Of a stretch of 22,161 nt of DNA, positions 14,935 through 22,161 are shown one piece after another. The translations under genes and the position numbers were made by a program. The DNA comes from Candidatus Acidiferrum typicum (GTDB lineage Bacteria > Acidobacteriota > Terriglobia > Acidiferrales > UBA7541): the NCBI GenBank assembly GCA_002478115.1, contig DLMH01000164.1, forward strand, positions 1-22,161, written 5' to 3'. The notes under the pieces were generated by a model. It worked only from the letters and a program-made list of their open reading frames with translations, did not search any database and was not told the DNA's origin. Each line of letters starts with the position of its first letter. Within the stretch, counting starts at the first letter, position 1.

Positions 14935-16308
14935 CTACTCCACGCGTTTCCCCTGGGTATCGTAGACTTCCAGTTCCCCGAACAACGCCGCATGCTCCTC
15001 GATCTGCGCGCGGTCCCCAACTACAACGATCTGCATGTTCGCCGAGTCGAAATATTTCCGCGCCGTCGCCAGCAAATCCTCGGCCGTCAGCGCCTTCACT
15101 CTCTCCCGGTAGGTCTCCAAATAGTCCGCCGGCAATTCATTCAGCTCCACCGTGGAAAATTGCGAGAGCAGCCCTTCCTGCGTTGCCAACCCCATGGAGA
15201 ACACGCCGGTCAGGTAATTCTGCGCATCGGTAAGCTCCGCCTCGGGAACCCGCACGGAACGCAGCCGGTCGATCTCGTAGAAAATCTCCGTCAGCGAAGC
15301 CGCCACGACATCGTTCCGCACCGCCGCGGACACGGAGAAGTACCCGTGCTGGCGCAGCGGCAGTACGCCACTGCGCGGGCTGTATGTGTACCCCTTGTCC
15401 TCGCGGATGTTCATCACCAGCCGCGAATTGAACGCCCCGCCATACAAGCTGTTCGTCAACCCCAGCCGCAGCCAGTCTGGATGCTTCCGCGTAATCGCAT
15501 GGCAGCCCGCCAGGATTTGCGTTTGCACCGAACCCGGATTGTGCACCAGATACACCCGGCGCCCGCGCGGCTTCGGCGGCGCCACCGCTTCCTTTGCCAC
15601 AGGCTTCTTCCCCGTCCAATTACCAAACACGTTCTCGATCGTCTTCAAAAGCGCAGGCGGATCAAAGTCACCCACCAGCATCAGCAGCGCATTTTCCGGC
15701 GTATAGATTTCGCGATACACGCTCTGCAAATCCTCGCGTTGGTACGCCGCCACTTGCTCTTCGCTTGGCGAGATCTGCGCGTACGGGTGCGCTCCAAACA
15801 ACACCTTGCGCAACCTTTCCCCGGCCAGAAAACCCGGCGAAGTTCTCTCCAGCTTCACTTCCTCAACCTTCTGCCGCCGCTCCCGCTCGAACTCCGCTTC
15901 CGGGAACGCGGCCTCGCGCGCCAGTTCGTTCACCAATTGCAGCAGGGGCTCCGCGAACTCACTCAGCCCGGCAAACGAAATCGCGCTGGTGTCCTGTCCC
16001 GCGCTCGTGCCCAGGTCCGCGCCCAGCCGCCGCAGGTCCTCTTCAATCTGCCGGCTGGCGCGCTTCGCCGTTCCCGTGCGCACCACCGTCGCCGTCATTT
16101 CAGCAAGGCATGGCGCGCGGTCTACCACCAGTGCGTTCCCCGCGCGAAAATAAAGCTCACCGTGAAACTTTGGTATGGAGTGCGCTTCCGCCAGCACCAC
16201 CTCGAGTCCATTCGCCAGCCGCGCTCTCGTCCGCTTCGGCCACCTTACGGGGCGTTCCGGCGTCAATGCCGGCGCCAATGTGGGAACCTCTGCTTCGCGC
16301 GTCGCCAT
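14935..16308 (-). CDS. M16-family peptidase homolog, inactive subunit
   Basis: A 457-aa member of the M16B (processing-peptidase-like) family. The fold is seen from LANGLEVVLAEAHSIPKFHGELYFRAG onward, but the zinc motif HxxEH is replaced by a CLAEMT stretch, so it cannot bind the catalytic zinc. The C-terminal half has the family's RLVMNIREDKGYTYSPRS segment, which supplies substrate-binding Arg and Tyr to the partner's active site. It should form a heterodimer with the active subunit encoded just upstream. ATG 16308 is chosen because GGAGG lies seven bases before it; GTG 16311 is an alternative. The start overlaps the previous stop as TGATG. There is no signal peptide, so it is probably cytosolic. 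Confidence 0.9.
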   Translation of the reverse strand: MATREAEVPTLAPALTPERPVRWPKRTRARLANGLEVVLAEAHSIPKFHGELYFRAGNALVVDRAPCLAEMTATVVRTGTAKRASRQIEEDLRRLGADLGTSAGQDTSAISFAGLSEFAEPLLQLVNELAREAAFPEAEFERERRQKVEEVKLERTSPGFLAGERLRKVLFGAHPYAQISPSEEQVAAYQREDLQSVYREIYTPENALLMLVGDFDPPALLKTIENVFGNWTGKKPVAKEAVAPPKPRGRRVYLVHNPGSVQTQILAGCHAITRKHPDWLRLGLTNSLYGGAFNSRLVMNIREDKGYTYSPRSGVLPLRQHGYFSVSAAVRNDVVAASLTEIFYEIDRLRSVRVPEAELTDAQNYLTGVFSMGLATQEGLLSQFSTVELNELPADYLETYRERVKALTAEDLLATARKYFDSANMQIVVVGDRAQIEEHAALFGELEVYDTQGKRVE

Positions 16309-17621
16309 CACGCCGCCTCCTTCGCATCGCTCTTCACCGGAGTGCGGAACACAATCGCGCGATTCTCTGGCCGCAGATATTTCTGCGCGGCGCGTTGCAC
16401 TTCTTCGCGCTTCACCTCCAGGAAACCGTCCAGAATCGTGTTCACCAGTTGCGGCTCATTATCGAACAGCGTAAAGCACGCCAGCAGGTGCATCAGCCCG
16501 TAGCGCGGCATGTACCCGCCTCGTCCGCCCTCCAGCGTCGAGTAATAATCGGAGCGCCATTTCACCGTGAGTTGCTGCAATTCGTCCTCGCTGATGCCCT
16601 TTTCCTGCACTTCGAGAATCACCCCGTCAAATGCGGCCAATGTAGCCTCCGCCGAATGCTCCGGCTTGTGCAGAATTCGCGTCGTCAATTGCGTCGGCCC
16701 GTTGTACCCGTAGAGATCCTCGATCCCTCCATCCGCTTCCACGGCAATCTGCTTTTCCAGCACCAGTTCGCGGTAGATTCGTCCGGCCCGGCCCCCGTGC
16801 AGCGCCTGGTCCAGCAACGCCATGGCGAACCACTCCGGCGTACGCCGCGCCGGCAGCACATAGCCAATAGCCATCGCCGGCAGCGTCCCGAATTTCTCCT
16901 CGACGTGTCCCCGCCGTTCTTCTTTCTGCGGAGGCTCCTGCGGATCCGCAAACGGTGGCGCCGCCCCTGCCGGAATCGGCGCGAAATGCTTTTCCGCCAC
17001 TGCAAATCCTTCTTCCGGCTTCACATCCCCCAGCAGCAACAGCACCGCGTTGTTCGGCACGTAGTACGTCCGGAAAAACTTCTGCACATCGGCCAGGCTT
17101 GCCGCATCCAGGTCCGCGAAATCTCCGTAGAAATTATGCGCGTTCGCCCAGTTGCGGAATGCCACCGGCGGCATGTCCAGCCACGGAAAACCGCCATAGG
17201 GCTGGTTCAGCACGTTCACGCGCACCTCTTCCTTCACGACGTCGCGCTGGTTCCGCAGATTCTCGTCATCCACTTTCAGCGCGCGCATGCGGTCCGCCTC
17301 CAGCCACAGCACACGTTCCAGCGCATTCGACGGCACCGCTTCGTAGTAGTTCGTTACGTCGTACATCGTCGAGCCGTTCAGCACGCCCCCGCTCGAATTG
17401 ATCAGCTTGATGTGCTGCATCTTCGCCGCGTTCTCCGAGCCTTGAAACATCATGTGCTCGAATAAGTGCGCGAACCCGCTGCGGCCTTGCGGTTCCAGCC
17501 GGAACCCAATTTTGTAGTACACCCCGATCGTCACTACCGGAGCGGTCGCATCCGGCGCGATCACCACGCGCAATCCGTTCTTGAGCGTGGCGCTCTGTAT
17601 GGGAATCTGAAGTCGCCTCAA
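16308..17621 (-). CDS. M16-family zinc metallopeptidase, active subunit
   Basis: A 437-aa M16B peptidase. The inverted zinc motif is HLFEH (H52, E55, H56) within GRSGFAHLFEHMMFQG, with a downstream acidic pair (E131/E132) at the expected distance for the third ligand. The N-terminal ATLKNGLRVVIAPD is typical. The start is TTG 17621, preceded by GGGGG seven bases upstream and overlapping the previous stop as TTGA. The protein begins directly with the domain and has no signal peptide, unlike many secreted M16 proteins. It probably degrades small peptides in the cytosol together with the inactive subunit encoded next to it. Confidence 0.93.
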   Translation of the reverse strand: MRRLQIPIQSATLKNGLRVVIAPDATAPVVTIGVYYKIGFRLEPQGRSGFAHLFEHMMFQGSENAAKMQHIKLINSSGGVLNGSTMYDVTNYYEAVPSNALERVLWLEADRMRALKVDDENLRNQRDVVKEEVRVNVLNQPYGGFPWLDMPPVAFRNWANAHNFYGDFADLDAASLADVQKFFRTYYVPNNAVLLLLGDVKPEEGFAVAEKHFAPIPAGAAPPFADPQEPPQKEERRGHVEEKFGTLPAMAIGYVLPARRTPEWFAMALLDQALHGGRAGRIYRELVLEKQIAVEADGGIEDLYGYNGPTQLTTRILHKPEHSAEATLAAFDGVILEVQEKGISEDELQQLTVKWRSDYYSTLEGGRGGYMPRYGLMHLLACFTLFDNEPQLVNTILDGFLEVKREEVQRAAQKYLRPENRAIVFRTPVKSDAKEAA

Positions 17622-18526
17622 GCCTGGCCCCCTTTGGTTTTCGATAACTGCCGTGAAGCAATGGAGATGATCTCAAGCTCCTCGAGCATAGCCGTGGGAT
17701 CGTGTGCCAGAACGCGCGCCGCCAGCCGGCTCACCGCCTGGTACGCTTCCAGAAATTCCGGAGTGAGTTGCTGCAAAGCCTCTTCATGACCGGCAACCAC
17801 ACCGTAATCGCCCCGCGAAAGCGGCCCAGTCCACGCCTGGTGCGGCCCCAACTTTTCGTAGTGGTCGATCACCTGACGTGACAGCGATAGCAGCGCCCGC
17901 GTCGCTTCCCGCCTCTTCATTCCCGCCGTCATCAGCATTTGCACCCCGGCCTCTTCCAGCGCCAGCAGGTGTCCCGCCGCAAATGCCCCCGCAGCGTGAT
18001 ACAGCGGCTTCATGGCGGCCGCGATGCTTACCGGAGTTCCTCCCAGCGCGCGCGCAATCCCTCGTGCCACGCGCACCGCCGTCTCATCGCCTTCAATCGC
18101 AAATACCTTGCCTTCCAATGGTGGCACACCCACGCCGCTGAACGTCTGCATCGGGTGCATGGAAGCAGCCGCCGCGCCGCACGCCCGCACGGACTGCAGC
18201 ACGCTTGCATCCAGCGCCCCACTCGTGTGCAAAACAACCTTGCCGCAGAGTTCTTCGCCGCCCATCCGCGCAAGTTCATCCGCCACGCTGGCGATCACAT
18301 CGTCCGGCACGCTCACCAGAATCGTGCGGCTCCCAAAAACCTGCCGGTTAACTCCCGCTTGCGGATTTCCCGCCCCGATGAAGCGCACTGCCTTCCGCGC
18401 GCTGGCCTCCGTCCTCGCCGCCACCACCCCAATCCTCCAGCCCAATTCACGCAGCCGCTGCCCCAGCGCGCGCCCCACGCGTCCTGCCCCCACGATGGCA
18501 ATGCTCTTTGGCATCCGTGTTAGCAT
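17618..18526 (-). CDS. Rossmann-fold protein with DUF2520 domain
   Basis: A 302-aa NAD(P)-binding protein. The N-terminus has the dinucleotide loop IAIVGAGRVGRALGQRLRE. The segments LVSVPDDVIASVADEL and VLHTSGALDASVL, then ASMHPMQTFSGVGVPPLEGKVFAIEG, are typical of DUF2520 proteins, which resemble proC-type and ketopantoate-type reductases. The C-terminal helical domain includes PLYHAAGAFAAGHLLALEEAG. The substrate is unknown. Start choice is open between ATG 18526 and ATG 18514; neither has a strong ribosome site, and the conserved sequence begins right after 18514. The gene is first of a coupled set with the two M16 genes and is divergent from the glycosyltransferase, with only 31 bases between starts. 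Confidence 0.88.
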   Translation of the reverse strand: MLTRMPKSIAIVGAGRVGRALGQRLRELGWRIGVVAARTEASARKAVRFIGAGNPQAGVNRQVFGSRTILVSVPDDVIASVADELARMGGEELCGKVVLHTSGALDASVLQSVRACGAAAASMHPMQTFSGVGVPPLEGKVFAIEGDETAVRVARGIARALGGTPVSIAAAMKPLYHAAGAFAAGHLLALEEAGVQMLMTAGMKRREATRALLSLSRQVIDHYEKLGPHQAWTGPLSRGDYGVVAGHEEALQQLTPEFLEAYQAVSRLAARVLAHDPTAMLEELEIISIASRQLSKTKGGQA

Positions 18527-18557
18527 AACCTGAGGCTGGCTCTCGACTCCAATCCGC

Positions 18558-19712
18558 ATGCATCTTTTCTGGCTGCTCCTTTTCGGACTCATCGCTTTCC
18601 TCTGGGTCACTTACGGTTTGCGCGTGGCCTATGGCGCCGTGCGTTTGCCCTGGCTCAAAAGCTATGGCCCCGCAAAAGACGCCGATTGCCCACGGATTTC
18701 GCTGATTTTCGCAGCTCGCGATGAAGAGGAAAAGCTGCCCGCCGCCCTCGCCACCCTCATCGAAATCGATTATCCCCGCCTCGAAATCATTGCCGTTGAC
18801 GACCGCTCGCGCGATGCCACCTCCCGCATCCTCGACGACTTCGCGGCCACGCACGACCGCCTCCGCGTCGTTCATATCGCCGAACTCCCCAAAGGCTGGC
18901 TTGGCAAACCGCATGCTCTTCAAAAGGCTTACGAAGCCTCCTCCGGCGATTGGCTGCTGTTTACCGACGCCGATGTGCGCTTCCTGCCGGACACGCTTCG
19001 CCGCGCCGTCGCCCTCGCTCGCGATCGCCAGCTCAGCCATCTCACGCTCTTTGGCGATGTAGTCATGGTCGGTTTCTGGGAAAAAGTGTTCATCACCTTC
19101 TTCGGCCTCTCTTTTGTTATGGTCATTGACCCGCACCAGGTTGGCAATCCGCGTTCGCGCGCCTACGTCGGTGTCGGCGCCTTTCAGATGGTTAAACGCA
19201 CGGCCTACGAGGCCTGCGGCACCCACCGCCGCCTGGCTATGGAAGTGATTGACGACGTCAAGCTCGGCAAAATGATCAAGCTGGGCGGATTCCGTTCTGG
19301 CGTGGCCGTCGCCCAGGATGCGGTTTCCGTGCGCTGGCACGCAGGCATCGGCAATTTGGTTCGCGGGGTGGAGAAAAATTTCTTCGCCAGCGCTCAATTC
19401 AGTGGGCCGCTGGTTGCCGCTCAATGCTTAAGCGTGCTCGCCCTCAATGTACTTCCCTTCGCCGGCATGCTCTTTGGCCATGGCTGGGTTCGCGCTTTCG
19501 CCGGCATCTCCGCCCTGATCGCCGTGTGCTTTCACATCGGCGTGGACATCGTCATGCGCGTTTCCCCGCTCTATTGCCTCACGCTCCCCCTCGGCGCGCT
19601 CCTCTTCACCTACATGCTCCTGCGTTCCACCTTCGTTACTTTGCGCCAGGGCGGCATCACCTGGCGCGGCACCTTCTATTCCCTGGACGAACTCCGCCGT
19701 CGCGGCAGTTGA
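18558..19712 (+). CDS. family 2 glycosyltransferase, HpnB-like, membrane-bound
   Basis: A 384-aa protein. One N-terminal hydrophobic segment (1-22) is followed by a GT-A domain: ISLIFAARDEEEKLPAAL, then IIAVDDRSRDATSRIL, the HpnB-like LPKGWLGKPHALQKAY, the metal-binding FTDADVRF, and a distal acidic region MEVIDDVKLGKMIK. Three or four hydrophobic segments close the protein. The family transfers sugars from nucleotide donors to lipid or polymer acceptors at the cytoplasmic face of the membrane. HpnB proteins are linked to hopanoid gene clusters, but no hopanoid gene is adjacent, so the acceptor is unknown. No clear ribosome site precedes ATG 18558. A hairpin with T4 follows the stop. Confidence 0.88.
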   Translation: MHLFWLLLFGLIAFLWVTYGLRVAYGAVRLPWLKSYGPAKDADCPRISLIFAARDEEEKLPAALATLIEIDYPRLEIIAVDDRSRDATSRILDDFAATHDRLRVVHIAELPKGWLGKPHALQKAYEASSGDWLLFTDADVRFLPDTLRRAVALARDRQLSHLTLFGDVVMVGFWEKVFITFFGLSFVMVIDPHQVGNPRSRAYVGVGAFQMVKRTAYEACGTHRRLAMEVIDDVKLGKMIKLGGFRSGVAVAQDAVSVRWHAGIGNLVRGVEKNFFASAQFSGPLVAAQCLSVLALNVLPFAGMLFGHGWVRAFAGISALIAVCFHIGVDIVMRVSPLYCLTLPLGALLFTYMLLRSTFVTLRQGGITWRGTFYSLDELRRRGS

Positions 19713-19729
19713 TCCACTTAATTTGGAGT

Positions 19730-19751
19730 GCGGCGGCTCGCCGCCGCTTTT
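19730..19751 (+). terminator. terminator-like hairpin after the glycosyltransferase
   Basis: GCGGCGG (19730-19736) pairs with CCGCCGC (19741-19747) across a CTCG loop and is followed by TTTT. The stem is strong and the T-run short. The surrounding GGAGTGCGGCGGC form resembles a repeat I associate with acidobacterial intergenic regions (memory, not checked). Confidence 0.6.
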
Positions 19752-19782
19752 ACACCTGCACGCCCCGCCAACAAACCCTAAT

Positions 19783-19918
19783 CCTGAAATCCGAAGCTGA
19801 CCAAAGATCTGTCAGTCCGACCGGAGAAACGGCGGTTTTGGCCGTCCCGGAGTGGAGATACGATTTTCCATCGCACGTTTTTTGTGCGATGAATCCCTCT
19901 TCGATTTCGGATTTCAGG
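19783..19918. repeat. 136-bp element bounded by 13-bp inverted repeats
   Basis: CCTGAAATCCGAA (19783-19795) recurs inverted as TTCGGATTTCAGG (19906-19918), with no mismatch. Inside are an 8-pair hairpin (CATCGCAC 19869-19876, GTGCGATG 19884-19891, T-rich loop) and a smaller ACGGC/GCCGT hairpin (19829-19845). The right end lies one base beyond the uvrB stop codon. It could be a bidirectional terminator, a structured RNA or a small MITE-like element; no target duplication or coding sequence is seen. Confidence 0.55.
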
Positions 19919-19919
19919 C

Positions 19920-21962
19920 TCAATCGCCGCCGGCGTCCCCCCCGCTCTCCTTCGCAAACATCCCCGTCAAATCCTGCTGCTTCAACGACCGTATGCGGTC
20001 CCGCAACTGCGCCGCCTTCTCAAACTCGAACTTCTTCGCCGCCTCCCGCATCTGCGCTTCCAGTTTTCCAAGAATTTCGGCGAGCTGTGCTTCCGAGTGA
20101 ATGTTCGCCGTGGCCGCATCCAATTCCCCGGCATCCAGCGGCACCGTCACGTAATCCGCCTCCACGATGTGCGCCAACTCCATGTCCACGCCCTTCACGA
20201 TGGATTGCGGCGTGATGTTGTTTTCCTTGTTGTACTCCATCTGCTTCGCGCGCCGTCGGTACGTTTCGCCGATCGCTTCGTTCATCGATTTCGTTCGCCT
20301 GTCCGCGTACAAAATCGCTTTCCCGGAAATGTGCCGCGCGCACCGCCCCATGGTCTGGATCAGCGATGTCGTGCTCCGCAAATAGCCTTCCTTGTCCGCA
20401 TCCAGTATCGCCACCAGCGACACTTCCGGCAGGTCCAGGCCCTCGCGCAGCAAATTGATCCCGACCAGCACGTCAAACTCGCCCTTCCGCAAATCCCGCA
20501 AAATCTTGATCCGGTCCAGCGTCTCCACCTCCGAGTGCAGATACCGGCAGCGCACGCCAATCTCCGAAAAATATTCGCTCAGGTCTTCCGCCATGCGCTT
20601 CGTCAGCGTCGTCACCAGCACGCGCTCATTTTTCTCCGCGCGCAGCCGTATCTCCTCCAGCAGGTCATCCACCTGGCCCTTCACCGGACGCACTTCCACC
20701 TCCGGATCGATCAGTCCCGTCGGCCGGATCACCTGCTCCACCACCACGCCTCCGGACCGCGTCAACTCATACGGACCCGGCGTTGCCGATACGTAAATCA
20801 CCTGATTCATGCGGTGCTCGAACTCCTCGAATGTCAGTGGCCGGTTATCCAGCGCCGAGGGCATCCGGAATCCATAATCCACCAGCGTCTGCTTCCGCGA
20901 TCTGTCGCCGTGCGACATCCCTCCCACCTGTGGGATCGTCGCGTGCGCTTCATCCACAAACAACAGGTAATCCTGCGGCACATAATCCAGTAGCGTCGGC
21001 GGCGCTTCTCCCGGCAAACGTCCGCTCAAGTGCCGCGAATAATTCTCCACTCCGTGGCAGTAGCCGATGGTGCGCATCATCTCGATGTCAAACATCGTGC
21101 GCTGCACCACCCGCTGCGCTTCCACGAACTTGTTCTGCTTCTCCAGCTCTTTCTTCCACCATCCCAGCTCTTCCTGTATCCCCACAATCGCGCGGTCGCG
21201 CTGCTCCTGGGGCATCACGTAGTGCGTTTTCGGATAGATGGGCACGCGCGCAATGTCTTCCTGCCCCGCGCGGATTTCGCCCGTCAGCGGATCAATCTGC
21301 CGCAGCGTATCGATCTGGTCGCCCCACATCTCGATTCGGTAGCCCTGGTCTTCGTACGTCGGATAGATCTCGATGATGTCGCCGCGCACGCGAAACGTTC
21401 CGCGCCTCAAGTCCTCGCTGCGCTCGTATTGAATATCCACGAATCGCCGCAGCAGCGCTTCCCGCGAAGTCTGTTGCCCCTTTTCCAGCATCACCAGCAT
21501 CCCGTAATACGCCTCCGGCGAGCCCAGCCCGTAGATGCAGGAAACCGACGCCACAATTACCACGTCGCGCCGCTCAAACAGCGAACGCGTCGCGCTCATC
21601 CGCAGCTTGTCCAGCTCATCGTTGATCGTCGCTTCTTTATCAATGTACATGTCCGCGGAAGGCACATACGCTTCCGGCTGGTAGAAATCGTAGTAGCTCA
21701 CGAAATATTCCACCGCGTTTTCCGGAAAGAAGTGCTTGAACTCGTGATAGAGCTGCGCCGCCAGCGTTTTGTTGTGCGCCAGCACCAGCGCCGGCCGGTT
21801 CGAGGCCTCGATCACTTTCGCCATCGTGAACGTCTTGCCCGATCCCGTCACGCCCAGCAGCACCTGGTGCTTCTCTCCCGCCTTCAAGCCCCGCATAAGC
21901 TGCTCGATCGCGGCAGGCTGATCCCCGCGCGGCTGGTACGTGCTGTGCAGCTTGAAATTCAT
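19920..21962 (-). CDS. uvrB: excinuclease ABC subunit B (UvrB)
   Basis: A 680-aa DNA-damage verification helicase of nucleotide excision repair. It is loaded by UvrA and recruits UvrC for incision. Walker A is GVTGSGKT (37-44). The damage-probing beta-hairpin with [13 protein letters not shown] follows near 90. The RGDIIEIYP and [14 protein letters not shown] segments and the helicase C-terminal motifs ([27 protein letters not shown]) are present. A C-terminal UVR motif ([17 protein letters not shown]) binds UvrC. Motif II is DEAH where many UvrB proteins have DESH, and motif VI is QTMGRCARH where QTIGRAARN is usual. ATG 21962 is chosen for AGGAG nine bases upstream; ATG 21986 would add eight residues and sits only about 14 bases from the predicted transcription start. 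Confidence 0.97.
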   Translation of the reverse strand: MNFKLHSTYQPRGDQPAAIEQLMRGLKAGEKHQVLLGVTGSGKTFTMAKVIEASNRPALVLAHNKTLAAQLYHEFKHFFPENAVEYFVSYYDFYQPEAYVPSADMYIDKEATINDELDKLRMSATRSLFERRDVVIVASVSCIYGLGSPEAYYGMLVMLEKGQQTSREALLRRFVDIQYERSEDLRRGTFRVRGDIIEIYPTYEDQGYRIEMWGDQIDTLRQIDPLTGEIRAGQEDIARVPIYPKTHYVMPQEQRDRAIVGIQEELGWWKKELEKQNKFVEAQRVVQRTMFDIEMMRTIGYCHGVENYSRHLSGRLPGEAPPTLLDYVPQDYLLFVDEAHATIPQVGGMSHGDRSRKQTLVDYGFRMPSALDNRPLTFEEFEHRMNQVIYVSATPGPYELTRSGGVVVEQVIRPTGLIDPEVEVRPVKGQVDDLLEEIRLRAEKNERVLVTTLTKRMAEDLSEYFSEIGVRCRYLHSEVETLDRIKILRDLRKGEFDVLVGINLLREGLDLPEVSLVAILDADKEGYLRSTTSLIQTMGRCARHISGKAILYADRRTKSMNEAIGETYRRRAKQMEYNKENNITPQSIVKGVDMELAHIVEADYVTVPLDAGELDAATANIHSEAQLAEILGKLEAQMREAAKKFEFEKAAQLRDRIRSLKQQDLTGMFAKESGGDAGGD

Positions 21963-22006
21963 CCTGAGCGTCTCCTGCTGGCCCATCGCCCCCAGCCGAA
22001 ACCACC

Positions 22007-22012
22007 ATTATA
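22007..22012 (-). promoter_or_regulatory. -10 box of the uvrB promoter
   Basis: A perfect TATAAT on the minus strand, 45 bases upstream of the chosen uvrB start. The -35 region is poor (TAATGG at 17-base spacing). No LexA-type box is recognisable nearby. Confidence 0.5.
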
Positions 22013-22083
22013 CCGCGTCTCCCAAACCGCCATTAAGAGGATGCCAGAGGAACAAAGGGGCAGTTTGCGATTGATGTGTTGTA

Positions 22084-22128
22084 GCAACGTGAATTTGTCA
22101 CCCTAATGGCAACATGAAAATGTCACCC
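22084..22128 (+). repeat. two 20-nt direct repeats, possible insertion-sequence end
   Basis: GCAACGTGAATTTGTCACCC (22084-22103) and GCAACATGAAAATGTCACCC (22109-22128) match at 16 of 20 positions, 25 bases apart. A second, looser pair flanks them (ATTGATGTGTTGTAG 22070-22084 and ATTGGTGTGTTGGAG 22138-22152). Multiple short transposase-binding repeats of the form TGxAxATGTCACC are typical of the ends of some insertion sequences, such as the IS21 group. No transposase gene is within the window. Confidence 0.4.
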
Positions 22129-22161
22129 CCCTGGGGCATTGGTGTGTTGGAGGCGGGTATC

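Noticed and set aside
15594..17465. A 623-residue plus-strand open frame across the M16 genes
   Set aside because: It runs antisense to two conserved peptidase genes, is rich in Arg, His and Pro, and has no recognisable motif or ribosome site.
20097..22106. Long plus-strand frames antisense to uvrB (298 and 358 residues)
   Set aside because: Their Arg/His-rich composition mirrors the uvrB codons, and they have no motif. uvrB itself is unambiguous.

Overview
The window is GC-rich, densely coded chromosomal DNA from a free-living bacterium, most likely an acidobacterium (Acidobacteriota). That assignment is an inference. It rests on the overall character of the proteins (a RibBA with an unusual C-terminal half, an HpnB-type glycosyltransferase, a pair of M16 peptidases, a DUF2520 protein) and on a palindromic 26-nt intergenic repeat of a kind I associate from memory with acidobacterial genomes. 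No rRNA, tRNA, CRISPR array, prophage or complete insertion sequence is visible. The only hint of a mobile element is a pair of 20-nt direct repeats at the extreme right edge.

Layout, left to right. (1) 1-1124: the 3' end of a Sel1-repeat protein, then two small paralogous cysteine-rich proteins on the minus strand, each with its own recognisable promoter and ribosome binding site. (2) 1278-1925: ribE (riboflavin synthase), followed by two facing copies of the palindromic repeat. (3) 8165 down to 2068, minus strand: a likely six-gene operon. It encodes a polytopic membrane histidine kinase, a 37-aa membrane peptide, a sigma-54-activating response regulator, a 45-aa protein, an MlaF-like ABC ATPase and an APC-superfamily permease. 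The last three genes overlap stop-to-start. A sigma-54-type -24/-12 element lies just upstream of the kinase gene, so the operon may be activated by its own response regulator. (4) 8323-10610: groES-groEL behind a sigma-70 promoter with a perfect CIRCE operator, closed by a strong terminator. (5) 10905-14355, plus strand: a PilZ-domain protein, a DUF47/PhoU-like protein with a Pit phosphate transporter, and a RibBA fusion. The GTP cyclohydrolase II half of RibBA keeps the zinc cysteines but has lost the usual catalytic segment. (6) 18526 down to 14397, minus strand: a DUF2520 dehydrogenase-like protein coupled by overlapping start and stop codons to an active/inactive M16 peptidase pair, then a ComEA-like secreted helix-hairpin-helix protein. 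(7) 18558-19712: an HpnB-like membrane glycosyltransferase, divergent from the DUF2520 gene. (8) 19730-19918: a structured convergent intergenic region. (9) 21962 down to 19920: uvrB.

Most genes are housekeeping: riboflavin synthesis, chaperonin, phosphate uptake and nucleotide excision repair. The parts most worth following up are the two Cys-rich paralogs, the kinase-microprotein-regulator-transport operon with its candidate sigma-54 promoter, the RibBA with a remodelled C-terminal domain, and the structured intergenic repeats.
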